The notes under the pieces: model-generated
Told to the model about the DNA's origin: nothing
Databases searched by the model: none
What the model saw: the letters and a program-made list of their open reading frames with translations, nothing else
Position numbers and translations under genes: made by a program
In this document: positions 45,246 through 56,559 of the stretch, in pieces
How positions within the stretch are numbered: position 1 is the stretch's first letter
Layout of the letters: every line of letters begins with the position of its first letter
DNA from: Aquatica leii
Taxonomy: Eukaryota; Arthropoda; Insecta; Coleoptera; Lampyridae
Reading direction: 5' to 3'
DNA length: 64,000 nucleotides
Assembly: GCA_035610365.1 (NCBI GenBank)
Contig: CM069438.1
Coordinates: 49,968,837 to 50,032,836, forward strand

Positions 45246-46374
45246 TGAGAAGAATAGGAAGGAGTGTGCTGGTGATGAAAGTTTTAATTAAGGGAAGGTA
45301 AGGGGTTATTAGGTCGATGAGAATTTTTACTATGTTACTAACATCACGTGGGGTCGGCGAATTGTCTGGTTGGTTTGCGTTGTTTGAATTGGAATTGGTT
45401 GTTGATGAATTTCGCGCTTGATCTGCGTATGAGCGATTAGGGTTGGTAAAATAATTTCTGTTGTGACTTAGAGTAGGATGAGTGTTGCTGCTATTATTTT
45501 TTGTTCGTTTTTGTAGGATCTCGATGTGGTGGCTGCAGCCACGGTAACTAGCGGGATGCGGGCCTCCGCAGTTGGCACATTTAGGTGTTTCATCTGGTTG
45601 TTTTTTACATTGCTGATGTTGATGGTTGTCTCCGCATTTCACGCAACGTGGGTCAAGCGTACAGTAATTTTTGGTATGATTGTAGCCTTGACAGCGATGG
45701 CATTGGGTTATGTTTGTTGGTTTTCTTCTCAATTCAACGGCGACGATCGAATGGTAAATACTTTTAAGAGTGAAAATTTTTTTGGCGTGCTCATTATCGT
45801 TTAGATCTACTGCGCAGATTGGTAGCGGTTGTTTATCTTTAGTCAGCAGGCGTGTGACTTTAATAACTGGAAGTGAGCTGCTTAGTTCGGTAAAAATTTC
45901 TTGATTTGTTAGAGATAATAGTACATTTTTAATTACAACGTTAAGTGGTTTGCTGTTTGGGTTTTGGTAGGTGTGATATTTGATACTGTTATCGTTGAAG
46001 TGTTTTGTTAATATTCTAAAGTCATCCTCTTTAGTTAAGTTAATTCTTAGTGTGTTTGCGTTATAAAAGGTAGTGAATTTGCCAGTTGATAATTTCTTGA
46101 TGTCTGCGGTTAATTCAGTGTGATTTACTTTGTTATGGAGATAAATAGGTGGTATTTTTAGTTTTGTTATCGAGGTACCAGATTTGTCGTCTGTATTTGC
46201 GTGTTAATTGTAGTTATCGTCGAGTTTATCGTTGGGGTCAACCTCCAGGTTAGTAAGCAAGCTGTATTTGTTTTGTGTTGGAATCGTTGGTTCCCACGAG
46301 TATCGCTTTTGTACTTCATTAAGAGGAGGTGTTAATAAGTCAGATTTACGCTTATTTTGCGTTTGAACTTCCAT
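45235..46374 (-). pseudogene. Jockey ORF1 (Gag-like, three zinc knuckles)
   Basis: Starts MEVQTQNKRKSDLL at 46374, with one TAA near 46203. The second part is open to 45235. It contains a PRE-C2HC-like region (KYHTYQNPNSKPLNVVIKNV) and three Cys/His knuckles: CHRCQGYNHTKNYC, CVKCGDNHQHQQC and CANCGGPHPASYRGC. This is the standard Jockey Gag architecture, which binds the element RNA. Only one nonsense mutation was seen. Confidence 0.9.
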
Positions 46375-46573
46375 TGGGATTTCATTAGTTGTTAGTTCAG
46401 GTATTTTACTAAGAAGTAAAGATAACTTACGGTTTTTGCGGCTTGAGGTTGTTATTTCGTAAGTAACTGATTATAATTGGTTTATAATAATTGCACTTTA
46501 AGTTTTCACTCACTTTCAGCTGCGATGAAGCACGTCTTAACGCTTTAAAAGCGTGATACGAACTGGTCTAACT

Positions 46574-46991
46574 CTTACACTTAAAGAAAGAGTGACTACA
46601 TTTTTAAATTAAATTACAAGAGTACAAAAATCTAAGGTCTAGAGAATCAAAGCGCACTAGATAATAATATGACACAAAAAAGGATTTTAACATTAATTGT
46701 TATTACAACCTAGTGTGGTACGTATGGTTGACGGACCACTAAACTATTAAGAATTAAAGTCAAAATGTAATACTTACAGTTATGTTTTATCTAGTAGGGG
46801 TTTAGCTAATTCCGTACCAGTATTACCTAAAACTTTATTAAAATCTAACACAAAAGAAAACGTACATACGGCGTTATCACAGGTAAATCCTGTCTTTAAT
46901 TCATACAATCATTTAAATTAGCAAATGCACCAATAAGATTGTATTCAACCCCTTGACCTTCAGCGACGTGACATCATGGAAATTTTCCAAT
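46574..46991. other. No gene seen
   Basis: AT-rich spacer between the Jockey TSD and the LTR of element X. Confidence 0.55.
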
Positions 46992-47308
46992 TGTAACAGG
47001 TGTTTATTAACTCCATAGATAAAGAACACAAGTGGAGGTGTGGAGACCTGCTAAAAAATTAATTTAAACCCTCAATACAAAGAAAATCTAACGACTTACC
47101 GCGAATAGATGTTCAATTAAATAGACACAAATTCAATCGCATATTCACGTAGAATTGCGTAAAATAATTTAATGATGACAACTTTGTTGAGCGTAGACAC
47201 TACTAAACGGAGGTCTGTCTGTCGCGTTTATAAAATTTGACAGTGAACCACGAAAAGTAGGCGTGTCGAGAACAAATTTTATCAACATACAAACTTTTTA
47301 ACATAACA
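46992..47308 (-). repeat. 3' LTR of element X copy B
   Basis: 317 bp with TGTAACAGG...ACATAACA ends on the + strand (TG...CA). Read on the minus strand it carries AATAAA near its end (47003-47008 complement). It directly follows a purine tract. No second LTR was found upstream, so the copy is 5'-truncated. Confidence 0.75.
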
Positions 47309-47311
47309 AAT

Positions 47312-47320
47312 TCTCCCCCA
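47312..47320 (-). promoter_or_regulatory. Polypurine tract of element X
   Basis: On the minus strand TGGGGGAGA, three bases before the LTR start. This is the classical plus-strand primer site of LTR retroelements, and it sets the element's orientation as minus. Confidence 0.7.
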
Positions 47321-48929
47321 TCAACATAAAAAATTGAGAAGTAGACACTAGCTCAAAATCAAGAATAGAAATTTAGCCATACGCCAAGGACAGAACTCTA
47401 AAATCCAAAACAAACCCAAATACAATAACACTCAACCCAAGAAGAAACGTAAAAGAAAGAGATTTTCCCAATTTGCTAAGTATCACCAATCAAATGTGTC
47501 TAAAAGTCGCATGAAGCAGAATGATACTCCACAGAACAAAAAACTCGAACCAACAGAAATGAAGTATCAAAACAGGTACTCGTTGAAGATTGACATCAGT
47601 CGTTACGCTATAAAAGCAAGAAAACGATGCAGTCTCATAGACCTCACTGATGGAGAATACCAAGCAAACTAAGAGAAAAAGAAGAAGTATAAGAAAGAAA
47701 GAACTTTAACCCACGGTCAAGAACAACGTCCTTAAATCCTCTGAAACCCCAGCCCAGTGATACAAATCCAACCCTAAATCTAAGTTCCTAAAGCTAACCA
47801 AACTAAAGTAGTAAAAAACCCAATTATTTAGTAGATTTTAAGTAGTGATATGCGAAATCGGAAAAAAAATCAATAACAAAAACTGAGACAGTTGTCGTCA
47901 AGTCGTCAACAGACGATATGAGATTCTTCCACCAAAAAAACCCAAACAGACTTTAAAGATCCAAGCAAATGAGACCAACGAAGAAATCGACACAAGTCTG
48001 ACTACGTAAAAGGCAGAACCACAAAGTCCCAAACAACTAAACACTAAATGCGTGCCAATCTAAGAAAAATTCAAAACCGAAAGAAAGAAAAAAAAGAAAA
48101 CCACGCAAGAGTAAATAAGAAAGAATAAGAAGCCTTACTAGCTAATCAAACATCGCGAGTCAATGCTTGTCGTGTTGGAATATCACACTGGAACGTAAAC
48201 GGCGAAGAACGGATTAGAATATTTCAAGAGCAAAAGAAACCCAAAAAAGTGAAATATCCTAATGGTGACTGACAACATCAAAAATGCCGACTAAGAGGGA
48301 GTACGTAGGTAAAAGAAGCGACGTTGCAGGCTATTCTAAGATCCAAACTAAAAACAACAAAACAAAAACCCACTAAACCCAATACAGCAAAAAAGGTAAC
48401 TGAGAAAGAAAAGAAAAAGGAAAAAACACAGTTGCAGTGAACACTAAAGAAAAAAGTAGGTAAAAAGAAAAAAAAAGAAGGTTTCAAGCAACAAACCAAG
48501 ATAAAAAAAGGAAAAAAACAAAATAGATAATTGCTGTAAAGGCGGACCTTCAGAAGCAAAAAAATAAGAAAAAAAGATAAAAATGAAAAGTAAGAGACAA
48601 GAAACCAACTAACCACTCAAGAGGTGAACCTTAAAGAAAATTAAAAAAAAGAATAGTTGGCAAATAGAAAAACCTAAACTAAAACCAAAGTAAGAGTTCT
48701 ACTAGTGACTTACCAATCTCAAAATGGCTGAGCGGATATAACTATATACAATTAAAAAGGTAGTCTCTCCCAAAGTAAGATGGTTAAGAAAACCCAAAAG
48801 AAACTTACTAGAAGCTTAAGAAAGAAAGAACTTTAGTACAGCAAACTGGAGAAAAAACAGTTGGTTAGAATCCCAGCTATAACCAGCAAGATACCGTCAA
48901 CGTAGTCAAAAAACCAAATCAAAAAGTTA

Positions 48930-49560
48930 ACAGACGAGAACCAAAAGAATCGCCAAAAGTCGAAATCCTAGAGCAAAACAAAACAGATTAGAACTTACGA
49001 TGCTTGCGTTGCCGGTGAAAAAGAAAGGAACGCTTAATAGAAGGAGACAACGAAACACAACCAGAAATGTCGAAACGAGAAGGTGTTGAAGAGAAAGAAC
49101 TAGCTTCTGCATCCGTACAACGACTACAAACTTTAGAAAGATTCGCAAAAGGTTGTCGAGCTAGTTCAGAAGGAATAGACGATGTAGAGCTAGTAGTAAC
49201 ACGATCCCATCGTTGATCTAAACCAAACTCTTTCTGCGATAGACAAACCGGTCAATACCAAACGTACTCCGCTACTTTAAGTCTCATATAAGGCCAATAA
49301 AAACGACGCCGAAGAAAAAGTAATGTTTTGGTGGCACTACGATGACCAGAAGGGGAATGGATGTGATGATCGGCAATAATTGGCTTACGTTGGTCGTTCG
49401 GAACGACCAGCTTCCACAAATGCTTATCTTCAGGAGAAACCCGTATTTGTTTCCACAGAAAACTTTAAACCACTAACCAACGAGAAAATCGACGAGGAGA
49501 CGCTGCTAACTTACCCACTAACTGGTTATACCATTGGTCTTTAGTAGACTAGAATCTAGT
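48930..49560 (-). pseudogene. Element X copy B: Gypsy-type integrase zinc domain
   Basis: From 49550 down: DQWYNQLVGKLAASPRRFSR, WKLVVPNDQRKPIIADHHIH, SGHRSATKTLLFLRRRFYWP and VAEYVWYCPVCLSQK. The HHCC residues (H..H..C..C) are all visible. One stop sits near KQIR. A Ser-rich stretch follows (TTSSTSSIPSELARQP) with the basic group HRQRKHRK near 49010, next to a GTAAGT sequence. No DDE core is found within the 1.6 kb before the polypurine tract. Confidence 0.82.
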
Positions 49561-49569
49561 AAGATGACG

Positions 49570-50660
49570 AAGTTCGTAGTCTAAATTCTCAGGTTGGCAA
49601 ATCGTAAAAACACGAAGAACTAAAGATTCACTAACAGAACGTTTCTGTGCAGGATGATAATGAGACGAAGCCTGAAGGTATCTGTTCGTATAGGTGGATT
49701 TGCGATAAACAGAATGGCCTACTGGTCAATTGGGCTTACGAGTCACAAGAACATCAAGAAATGGAAGAGAACCATTACTTTCGATTTCCATAGTAAATTT
49801 GATTGTTAAGATGATCAAGAAACTTTGACAATTCAAAATGACCATGAGAACAAACAATAAACGTGTCGTCAACATACCTAAACCACACTTTAGGTTTTAA
49901 TATTGATTATTTCAAAGCAACCGTTTCAAAGGATTCCATACAAATCCTAGCTACAACAGGTGATAGAGGAGAACCCATAGCAGAACCAAAAACCTGTTCG
50001 TAAAACTTGTTGTGAAATTGAAAGTAAGTGGTCGATAAACACTTATCAATAAGAGGAACCAAACTTAAATCCTTACCATGTTGAGACAGAATCTGTTTGA
50101 TGATAATAAGCGAATCCTTAATAGGAACTTTAGTAAAAACTGAAATGACATTAAAGCTTACAAGACGATCTTGGAGTTTTATAGTTTCTAAACGTTGAAT
50201 AAAATGCTGAGAGTGTGAGGATGTGAGAAGAGATTTCACCTGTAAATTTGCAAAGATTGTTGGACACGAACTTGGCTAGCTTGTAGGTAGGATATTGGAT
50301 AGTACTGACGATAGATCGAAAGGGAATACATTGCTTGTGAACTTTGGAAAGTCCGTATAGACGAGGTGGTTTAGAATCTGAAGAGGTAAGTCGACGTTTA
50401 GTTTCAGGAAGTAGATTGAAAGATTTGATTATTTGGCTGACCTCACGTTTATTTCTCAAAGTAGGACTACGAGTTAGAAGAGCGTACGTTTCCTCAGACA
50501 AAATAGAATGGATGTTTGCAACATAATCAACATAATCAATTTGGTTCAAAACGACAGTAGTGTTGCTTTTTTCGGCATGAATAACAATATTAGGGTTCTT
50601 ACAAAGACTTTTTAAGGCTTACTCTTCTTACTTAGAAATGTAGGATTTAGAAATTTTAGA
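49570..50660 (-). pseudogene. Penelope-like element reverse transcriptase
   Basis: Minus strand, frame-shifted once near 50160-50240. ALKSLCKNPNIVIHAEKSN, LNQIDYVDYVANIHSILSEE, KPPRLYGLSKVHKQCIPFRS, TYKLAKFVSNNLCKFTG, LVSFNVISVFTKVPIKDSLI (Asn in place of the first catalytic Asp), YEQVFGSAMGSPLSPVVARI and YVDDTFIVCSHGHFELSKFL are standard Penelope RT blocks, ending near YHPAQKRS. The GIY-YIG domain is missing because the element is cut at about 49565 by element X sequence. Confidence 0.9.
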
Positions 50661-50679
50661 TGATTCAAGGATTTTATCA

Positions 50680-51135
50680 GTGTGGATACAAGATCTGGAA
50701 CGAAAAATGTATACCGAAAGATAGGGAAGTGGGAATAATTCTACCTGTAGATAAAAAAGGAGACAACAAATAGTGTAGACACCTTAAGGAAACTACATTC
50801 CTAAGTACTGTGCTAAAAGTATATGAGAGAATCCGGGAAAAAAAGCTACAATTGACAATAGAACAACTCGAAGAACCGCAAAACGGTGTTAGAAAAGGAA
50901 GAGGAGTGCAGGACCATATCTTTACAATAAAAAAGCTGATCGAAAAAAACAGGAACGATACCATACATGCAGTGTTCGTAGATATCCAAAAAGCGTTTGA
51001 TAGTAACCTAAGAAAAGGAAAATAGAGTAGTCTCAGAAAAAGAAGAGTAAACGAAAAACTAAGATATATATACCAAAAAACTAGAAATGTTATAACAGGA
51101 AACATGAAATCAGACGAGTTTCTAACCAAAGTCCT
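50680..51135 (+). pseudogene. RTE-like LINE RT, left part
   Basis: Plus strand. IYKIWNEKCIPKDREVGIIL, LKVYERIREKKLQLTIEQL, QNGVRKGRGVQDHIFTIKKL, HAVFVDIQKAFDS (catalytic Asp) and then TRNVITGNMKSDEFLTK. Stops occur after KGDNK and RKGK. The sequence breaks off just before the expected GLRQG block, which reappears as damaged sequence at 53591. The two parts together resemble the RTE clade. Confidence 0.82.
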
Positions 51136-51149
51136 GGCAAGGGGGGCGC

Positions 51150-52270
51150 AGCTCCCAGCAATGCGAATATCGGTCTACTATCTCAAATGTCGATTCCTCA
51201 GCAATTAGCTCTAGCTCTAACTAATCTGTTGCAAAACCAACCTCAAGCACATAATAGTCCTCCGTCGTTACTTTCGTTGCCTACAACTCCAGCGTATAAT
51301 AATCAAGATAATTTCGGATCAGATAATCGCTTTAATCGTGGTCGCGATTTTAGGCGACCCGAACCTTACAATAAGAATCGCAGCGGCGGTTGGCGCGACA
51401 ATTCCACTAAACCGATTGGTAGTTTTGGTGGCGTTAGGTCTTCTTCGTCAACCAGAAGCGCTTTTCGATCTAGTTTCGGAAGCAAAGATAGAAAATAAAA
51501 ATCAAGCAAAAGGTAATAAAGCTGATTCTTCTAAAACGCCACAAACGGATGATATTTCTAATGACGCTAACAGGAATGGCTACAATGTTGATTCCGAAAA
51601 TCCCAACGAACAAGGCGACGAAAATAAAGATGGTGAAGAAAATCAAACCAATGCCGGTGAAGGCAATGACGAACACGGAGTGGACGATGACAAAAAAAAA
51701 TAAGAAACCTCGAGATGGTCGCTATCACGGTGTACCATCTAATCTTTTACATTGCTTCGTTTGTAACAAGAGCATGTGGGATGGCGAATCTTTCCAAAAT
51801 CACGTTCGAGGAAAAGCTCGCAAGCAAATGCTGGATAGTTTAGGTTAGAGTTTCCAAATTACGGTTAATATTTAAGCGAAAATATGAGACTCGTCAAGGA
51901 AAAGAAAATGATCGAATTGGAACGTATGCATCGCAACAGTCGTAACTACCATAGACATCAACAAGAATTGACGAGTCATTGTAATATGTGTGATTTGAAG
52001 ATTTTCGGGAAAATCATAGCGCATTGCATCAACATTTAAAACGCCCGAAGTGCCATTATTGTTTGCAAGAATTTCCATCGCGCATGGAATGGGTAGATCA
52101 TTGTTTTACTCCCGATCACTTACGTAAAATCAAAAAAATCATGGATACTAAAGTTGGAGACGAAGAAAGTGCACCGCTGATTGAAGAAGAGGTTCCAGAA
52201 ATGAATAACGATCCACTATTTGACGAAAGTTTACAAACTGAAGACGATAATTCCATTTTGGAATTAAGTC
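51150..52270 (+). pseudogene. Retrocopy of a PEP/CIZ1-like zinc-finger gene
   Basis: Intronless, three frames joined by shifts near 51495 and 51690, with further damage near 51850 and 52040. Seen: an N-terminal Gln/Asn/Ser/Arg-rich region (MSIPQQLALALTNLLQNQ; NRFNRGRDFRRPEPYNKN), an acidic stretch, then LHCFVCNKSMWDGESFQNHV, a matrin/U1-type C2H2 finger. A second finger follows (SHCNMCDLKIFGKIIAH), then PKCHYCLQEFPSRMEWVDHC. This order fits the insect protein Zinc finger protein on ecdysone puffs (PEP), a nuclear RNA-associated protein, or its CIZ1-like relatives. The match is from memory of the family. The cDNA-like copy lies in the sense direction inside the RTE-like element. Confidence 0.65.
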
Positions 52271-53590
52271 ATAGATGCGACTGTACCGGGGCGTATGGGG
52301 AGGGGTATTTTGCACACCCAGAGTGTCGTGCAATCTATCGCACTACTAAAGCAAATCCTAGCTCCTGGTCCTCGCACCCCGGTTTCCGTTACACGGTAGG
52401 CGGTAGAACTAGTGAACCTAGAGCCCCCCCTGCCGCAGGTATCGCGACCCAGTTTCTTACTTAGAAATCGGCAGTTTAGCGTATAACTGGGATTGTACTG
52501 ATCTTTTCTGACTCTTATTTCTGATCGATGTTAGCTGGCCAGTGCAGCACCCCGAACCAACTTTACACGCGCCTATAAATAGGAGGTAGCAGTGAAACGA
52601 GGCGGGGATAGTGTGCCGTAGCACCCTTCTCCCTCTAAAGGCACATGTCGCACGACGGAATAAGTCGACGACCAACCTGTGCCGCAGCTAGGTCCCACGC
52701 CCCCGAGAGGCCGACACCAGTTGATAGAGCACCGGACAGCGAGTCCCCGGTGAGGCTCTCTATCACCCTCGGATACTCGTGTTGCTACCGCACTACGTTG
52801 GACGAGTCGCCGTCTCCTCTATCCTACAAAAATGGATTCCTCTGCTACTTTGCAATGTTCGAACTGCCCTTGCCCTTTCCGCATAAATGCACCAGCATAC
52901 TAGGGATACTGGAATTGGGTAGATTGCTACCCGTTTAATGGGTCTAAGGCGCAAGGCCACTCACATAGACCCTGGGCGTATTGGTCAAGCGTACGGTTAC
53001 CACAAGACGCTTCCTCTGCCGAAGGGACTAGCCCTTCCTGTCATGCTTTCGTATAATAGGACTCAGCTTTTCCTCTCTCTTCAGAGCTAGGTCCCGGTTT
53101 ACCGGCACTGGTAAAACCTTAAGGCCCAGGCCGTGCCCCAAGTTCCTGTCTGACGATTGAATCGAGTCTCAGAATTGGAACTAGGTCCAGGTTTACCGAC
53201 GTGAACAAGACGGGTTATGTCTGCTAGTCGTGCCTCCAGTTCCTGTCCAACTCTTTCCCTCGTAATTGGGTAGAGTGACTATTCTTCTAAGGGAAGCGGT
53301 CACATGTCAAACTTCTCTCTCACGTATAGATCGTACACAATTAAGTCTACAATCCACGGACGTTGGGCAACTGTAGAGGGGAGCCAATCGAAAAAAAAGC
53401 GTCAACACAACTACCACCACGTTTGGATACGGTACGTTTCGGCCGTTAACACAGGACCTAGACTTACGCCTGAACCCTGGAATTGGGTATAAACGTATCC
53501 GTTTTAAAAGCAACACATGGTGAAATGTAGGCCCGTGTCGGTCATTTAGTTCACACCTGTACTGGAGAACCAGCACAGATGCTATCCAGA
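52271..53590. other. GC-rich segment of unknown origin
   Basis: Abruptly higher GC than anything else in the window, fused directly to the PEP-like retrocopy on the left and to RTE RT sequence on the right. It contains short repeated motifs: CTAGGTCC.GGTTTACCG at 53090 and 53183, AGTTCCTGTC at 53142 and 53252, and GGAATTGGGTA-like words at 52912, 53266 and 53480. ORFs are short and unconvincing. It could be the UTR or promoter of another retroelement, or host untranslated sequence copied with the transcript. Confidence 0.6.
52574..52581 (+). promoter_or_regulatory. TATA box candidate
   Basis: TATAAATA within CGCCTATAAATAGGAGG, with a GC-rich surround typical of an RNA polymerase II core promoter. 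Transcription would begin roughly 25-30 bp downstream. Function is inferred only. Confidence 0.4.
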
Positions 53591-54394
53591 GTGCACCGCG
53601 AGGAGGCGACTAACATTACTCTTCAACATAATACTTGACGATATATTAAAGGAAATAAAGACACAGACTAAGAAATTACAAGTAGGGTACTGGAACATGA
53701 AGATGATAGGCATAGCTGAAAGCGGCTTTGCTGATGACGTAATAATATCTGCAAAACATGAAAAAGATTTACAAACAAACCTAAATATCTGGAATACGGT
53801 GCTCAAAAAGAGAAACATAAAAATAAACAAAGAAAAGACAAAAGTGATGACAATAGGAAAAGATGAGACAAGGGTAAATTGTTAGAATTGATGGAAAAAA
53901 TATAGAGCAAGTTAAGACTTTCAAATATCTAATAGTAAACATACATAGAGGTGGAAAAGAAGACTTGAAAATAAACAGTGGAATAGAAAATACAATAAAG
54001 TTATACTACGCAATAAACAGCCCATTCTTACGGAAGAAGGAAATATCCACGAAAACAAAAAATAACAGTATTTAAGCCGATAATGATAAATGGGACAGAA
54101 AATTGGATACTAAATAAACCAATGAAAGCAGAATACAAATCATATTTAAGAGCGGTTAAAGAAGTTACACAAAAAGACAAAATAAAAAATAAGGAGATAA
54201 TGGTAGAATTAAATGTAGAATCTATTTTGGAAAGTATAGACAAGCAACAATTTATGTGGTTCGGACAGACAAAAAGAATATGGCTAGCAAAAACAACAAA
54301 AAAAAAGTACAAGAGGAAGAAGAAGAACAAGATTAAGAAGAAACAAAATAGAATGGACAAGACTAGTGAACAAGAAATGACAGACTGTAAATAA
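53591..54394 (+). pseudogene. RTE-like LINE RT, right part
   Basis: RLTLLFNIILDDILKEIK continues the palm after the insertion. Then GFADDVIISAKHEKDLQTNL (catalytic FADD), KKRNIKINKEKTKVMTIG, a frame shift at 53885, and the C-terminal region NKPMKAEYKSYLRAVKEVTQ and VELNVESILESIDKQQFMWF. The last resembles the RTE-type end in which RIRNEEI-like text precedes a Trp-rich motif. It ends at a TAA in CK*. Confidence 0.82.
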
Positions 54395-54455
54395 GTCAGT
54401 GTGGAATTTCTAATACTGCAGGTTAAAATGGTATTTCATTTATTTTACTCCGGCT

Positions 54456-54932
54456 TCCTATAAGCCTCCAAATTGGGGAGCAGTTGGTGGGATAAAGTGC
54501 CACTGTATCCCATACTTCGTTAGTGATTTCACGCTGTTATCATTAATTACTGTTTGAATTTCGTTGTTTAATGTTTTGCTAGCTCCAACGAAGGTGGAAC
54601 TATTATCGCAGTATACATGTTCACATTTTTGTGCGATTAATCTTTTAATGAAGGTTTTCGTAGTCATACCACTAACAACCGTTAAACCGAAGATGACGTA
54701 CACATTTTTTAGTATGTTACTAATTTTTTTTTGCGTTTATGATCCAGAATTTTCGTCTGGTATACGATAATGTTATGCCGTTTCCTCCTTGTAAAGTTGG
54801 CTGGTGTAGATCGTGTATTATCAAATTACTTGGATGACTGTGCGCATCTAGTATTATTGAATGTTTTTGGTCATATGAAAGCAAAGAATTTTGCAATCTT
54901 CCTCCTACTCGTAGAACCTCTTCTTTATCCAA
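54456..54932 (-). pseudogene. BEL/Pao relic: integrase
   Basis: 54720-54932: EEVLRVGGRLQNSLLSYDQK, LIIHDLHQPTLQGGN and YTRRKFWI, the integrase zinc domain of the clade. 54458-54703: VVSGMTTKTFIKRLIAQKCE, CDNSSTFVGASKTLNNEIQ (second catalytic Asp, DNSSTFVG for the usual DNGTNFVG) and IQWHFIPPTAPQFGGL (catalytic Glu expected just after). The sequence ends before the third catalytic residue is secure. This is the part missing from the other BEL/Pao copy. Confidence 0.87.
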
Positions 54933-56559
54933 AAATGGATTTTTTGAACTATTTTATCTTCCTTGAGAGATTTTATCTTATTTATTGAGGTCAGCATGTT
55001 CTGTAATTTTTATTATTAAGTTTAGCGTTTGATCCATGTCTTTCACTTTAAGGTATTTTTGATTTATGTTTATCTTTTGACAGTGGTTAATGAATCTTTG
55101 AAAGTAACTTACTACTCGTACGATCTGCGTTAGATTTGAAAAACGATACAGCATGTCGTTTCTTTGATGGTTTGTTTCTACGTGTAGACATTGTTTAATT
55201 TCTTTATATATTGGAGTGATGCCTTCTTGTTCTGGTCATTTATTCCAGTTTATTCCATCATAAATTAAATTTTTGAAATTGATGGCTGTGCACCTCTTGA
55301 AGTGCAGTCGGCTAGATTTTCTTTAGATTTCACATGATGCTAACATTTTCCTAGAAAGATCGCTTAAATTTGTGATATTCGATTTGCCACAAATGTTTTC
55401 CATCGTCATGCATCTCTTTTTATGCACTCCAAAGTTATCAACGAATCGCACCAAAAAAATTATTTCTTGTTATGAATTTTCAGTAAAATAGATGTTTTTT
55501 TTATTAGTTTTGCAAAAAGTAGCAGCACATAGTTTAGCTTCGGAAGAGTGATTTTGGCGTTTATTGGAGCGACCTTAGATTTTGCGATTAGTAGTGTTGT
55601 TTTTGATTCTTCTTTTATATTGATTGTTTTGCTGAATATAACTGCTCCATTTGCCTTTTCTGGCCTAGCGTATTTGCTGTACCAATACTTTTTGTATTAG
55701 CAACTTTGCATTAATTGTGATCGAACAGCTTTGCTATTTCTAATAAAATGACGCGTATTGTTAGATTTGGATAATTGCAAATGTTTACTTGAAGCGTAAC
55801 TTGAGCTGTGTGTGGTCCTCAAAAAACTCCTAAAGATTTTTTCTATTTGTTTTCGAAAATTTTCAATAAAGTTTGTTCTCTAAGATTTTTGGATAGGGTT
55901 TCTATCAGCTACGTTTGATTGCTACACAATTTTTGTAGAGTGAATCGTTTTTTTTTGTAATTGAAGACTTTTTTCCATAGAATCTGCTCTAGACATAGCA
56001 ATATAGAAGTTTCTCTTGGCAACTTTTGTTGCATATGGATGATGTCCACACGTATGGTTAGAAACGGTGCTAATGATGTCCCATACTTTAATGTCGTTAA
56101 TTGTTACTTTTCGATAGGATTAGTTTGATTGAATCTCCATAAAATTTTTTGAAATGGTTGATCTTCTTTGTGTGTTTTTATCTGCCGATACATTTTTTAT
56201 TAATCTACTTGATTTTTTTTCCATTGCAACAAATCTGACTGACACCCGTAGAGGTTTTACAAAATGCATCAAATACCACTCGCGTTTTTTTCATAACGCT
56301 GAGATTTAGATGTTCTTGCATGAATGCGTTATATTGAAATTCTATTTCAGGAGAACTTTTTTTCTAATTAATATCAGCTGCTCTAGAATTTGAGTTTTTT
56401 AGGTCTTCTGGCATTCGTCGGTTAATGGTTGTTTAGAACCGATTTTTTTTTTAATTCCAAAACTTGCTGAGATTATTCTGTTCTTCTGTATAGCATACCA
56501 TGCTGTTTATTTTGAGAGTTTAGTTTGCTTATACCCAATATTTTGGTAATTATTTTTTG

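Larger units (their letters stand above)
42374..46564 (-). mobile_element. Jockey-clade LINE, near full length
   Basis: 4.19-kb element on the minus strand with ORF1 (Gag-like) and ORF2 (endonuclease-RT) overlapping by 11 bp. A poly-A tract is present at the 3' end (poly-T at 42374-42400 on the + strand). It is flanked by the 9-bp TSD GGTCTAACT (42365-42373 and 46565-46573). A few stops and frame shifts only, so it is a fairly recent insertion. Confidence 0.93.
47309..49565 (-). mobile_element. LTR element X copy B, internal region
   Basis: Internal region from the integrase zinc domain (about 49560) to the polypurine tract. It is uninterrupted at both places where copy A carries the EPRS fragment (equivalent point about 48753-48758) and the tandem array (equivalent point about 48660). 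The stretch 47400-48700 is purine-rich on the + strand, with no recognisable protein. The 5' edge meets a Penelope-like RT at about 49565. Confidence 0.75.

Noticed and set aside
45526-45804. Plus-strand ORF
   Set aside because: Antisense to the Jockey zinc-knuckle region.
48278-48616. Hydrophobic membrane-protein-like ORF (and 24447-25007)
   Set aside because: T-rich antisense-like sequence gives Phe/Leu/Ser runs; the two copies of the element do not keep the same frame.
52271-53590. Structured rRNA-like sequence
   Set aside because: GC content suggested rRNA, but no conserved rRNA segment could be recognised.
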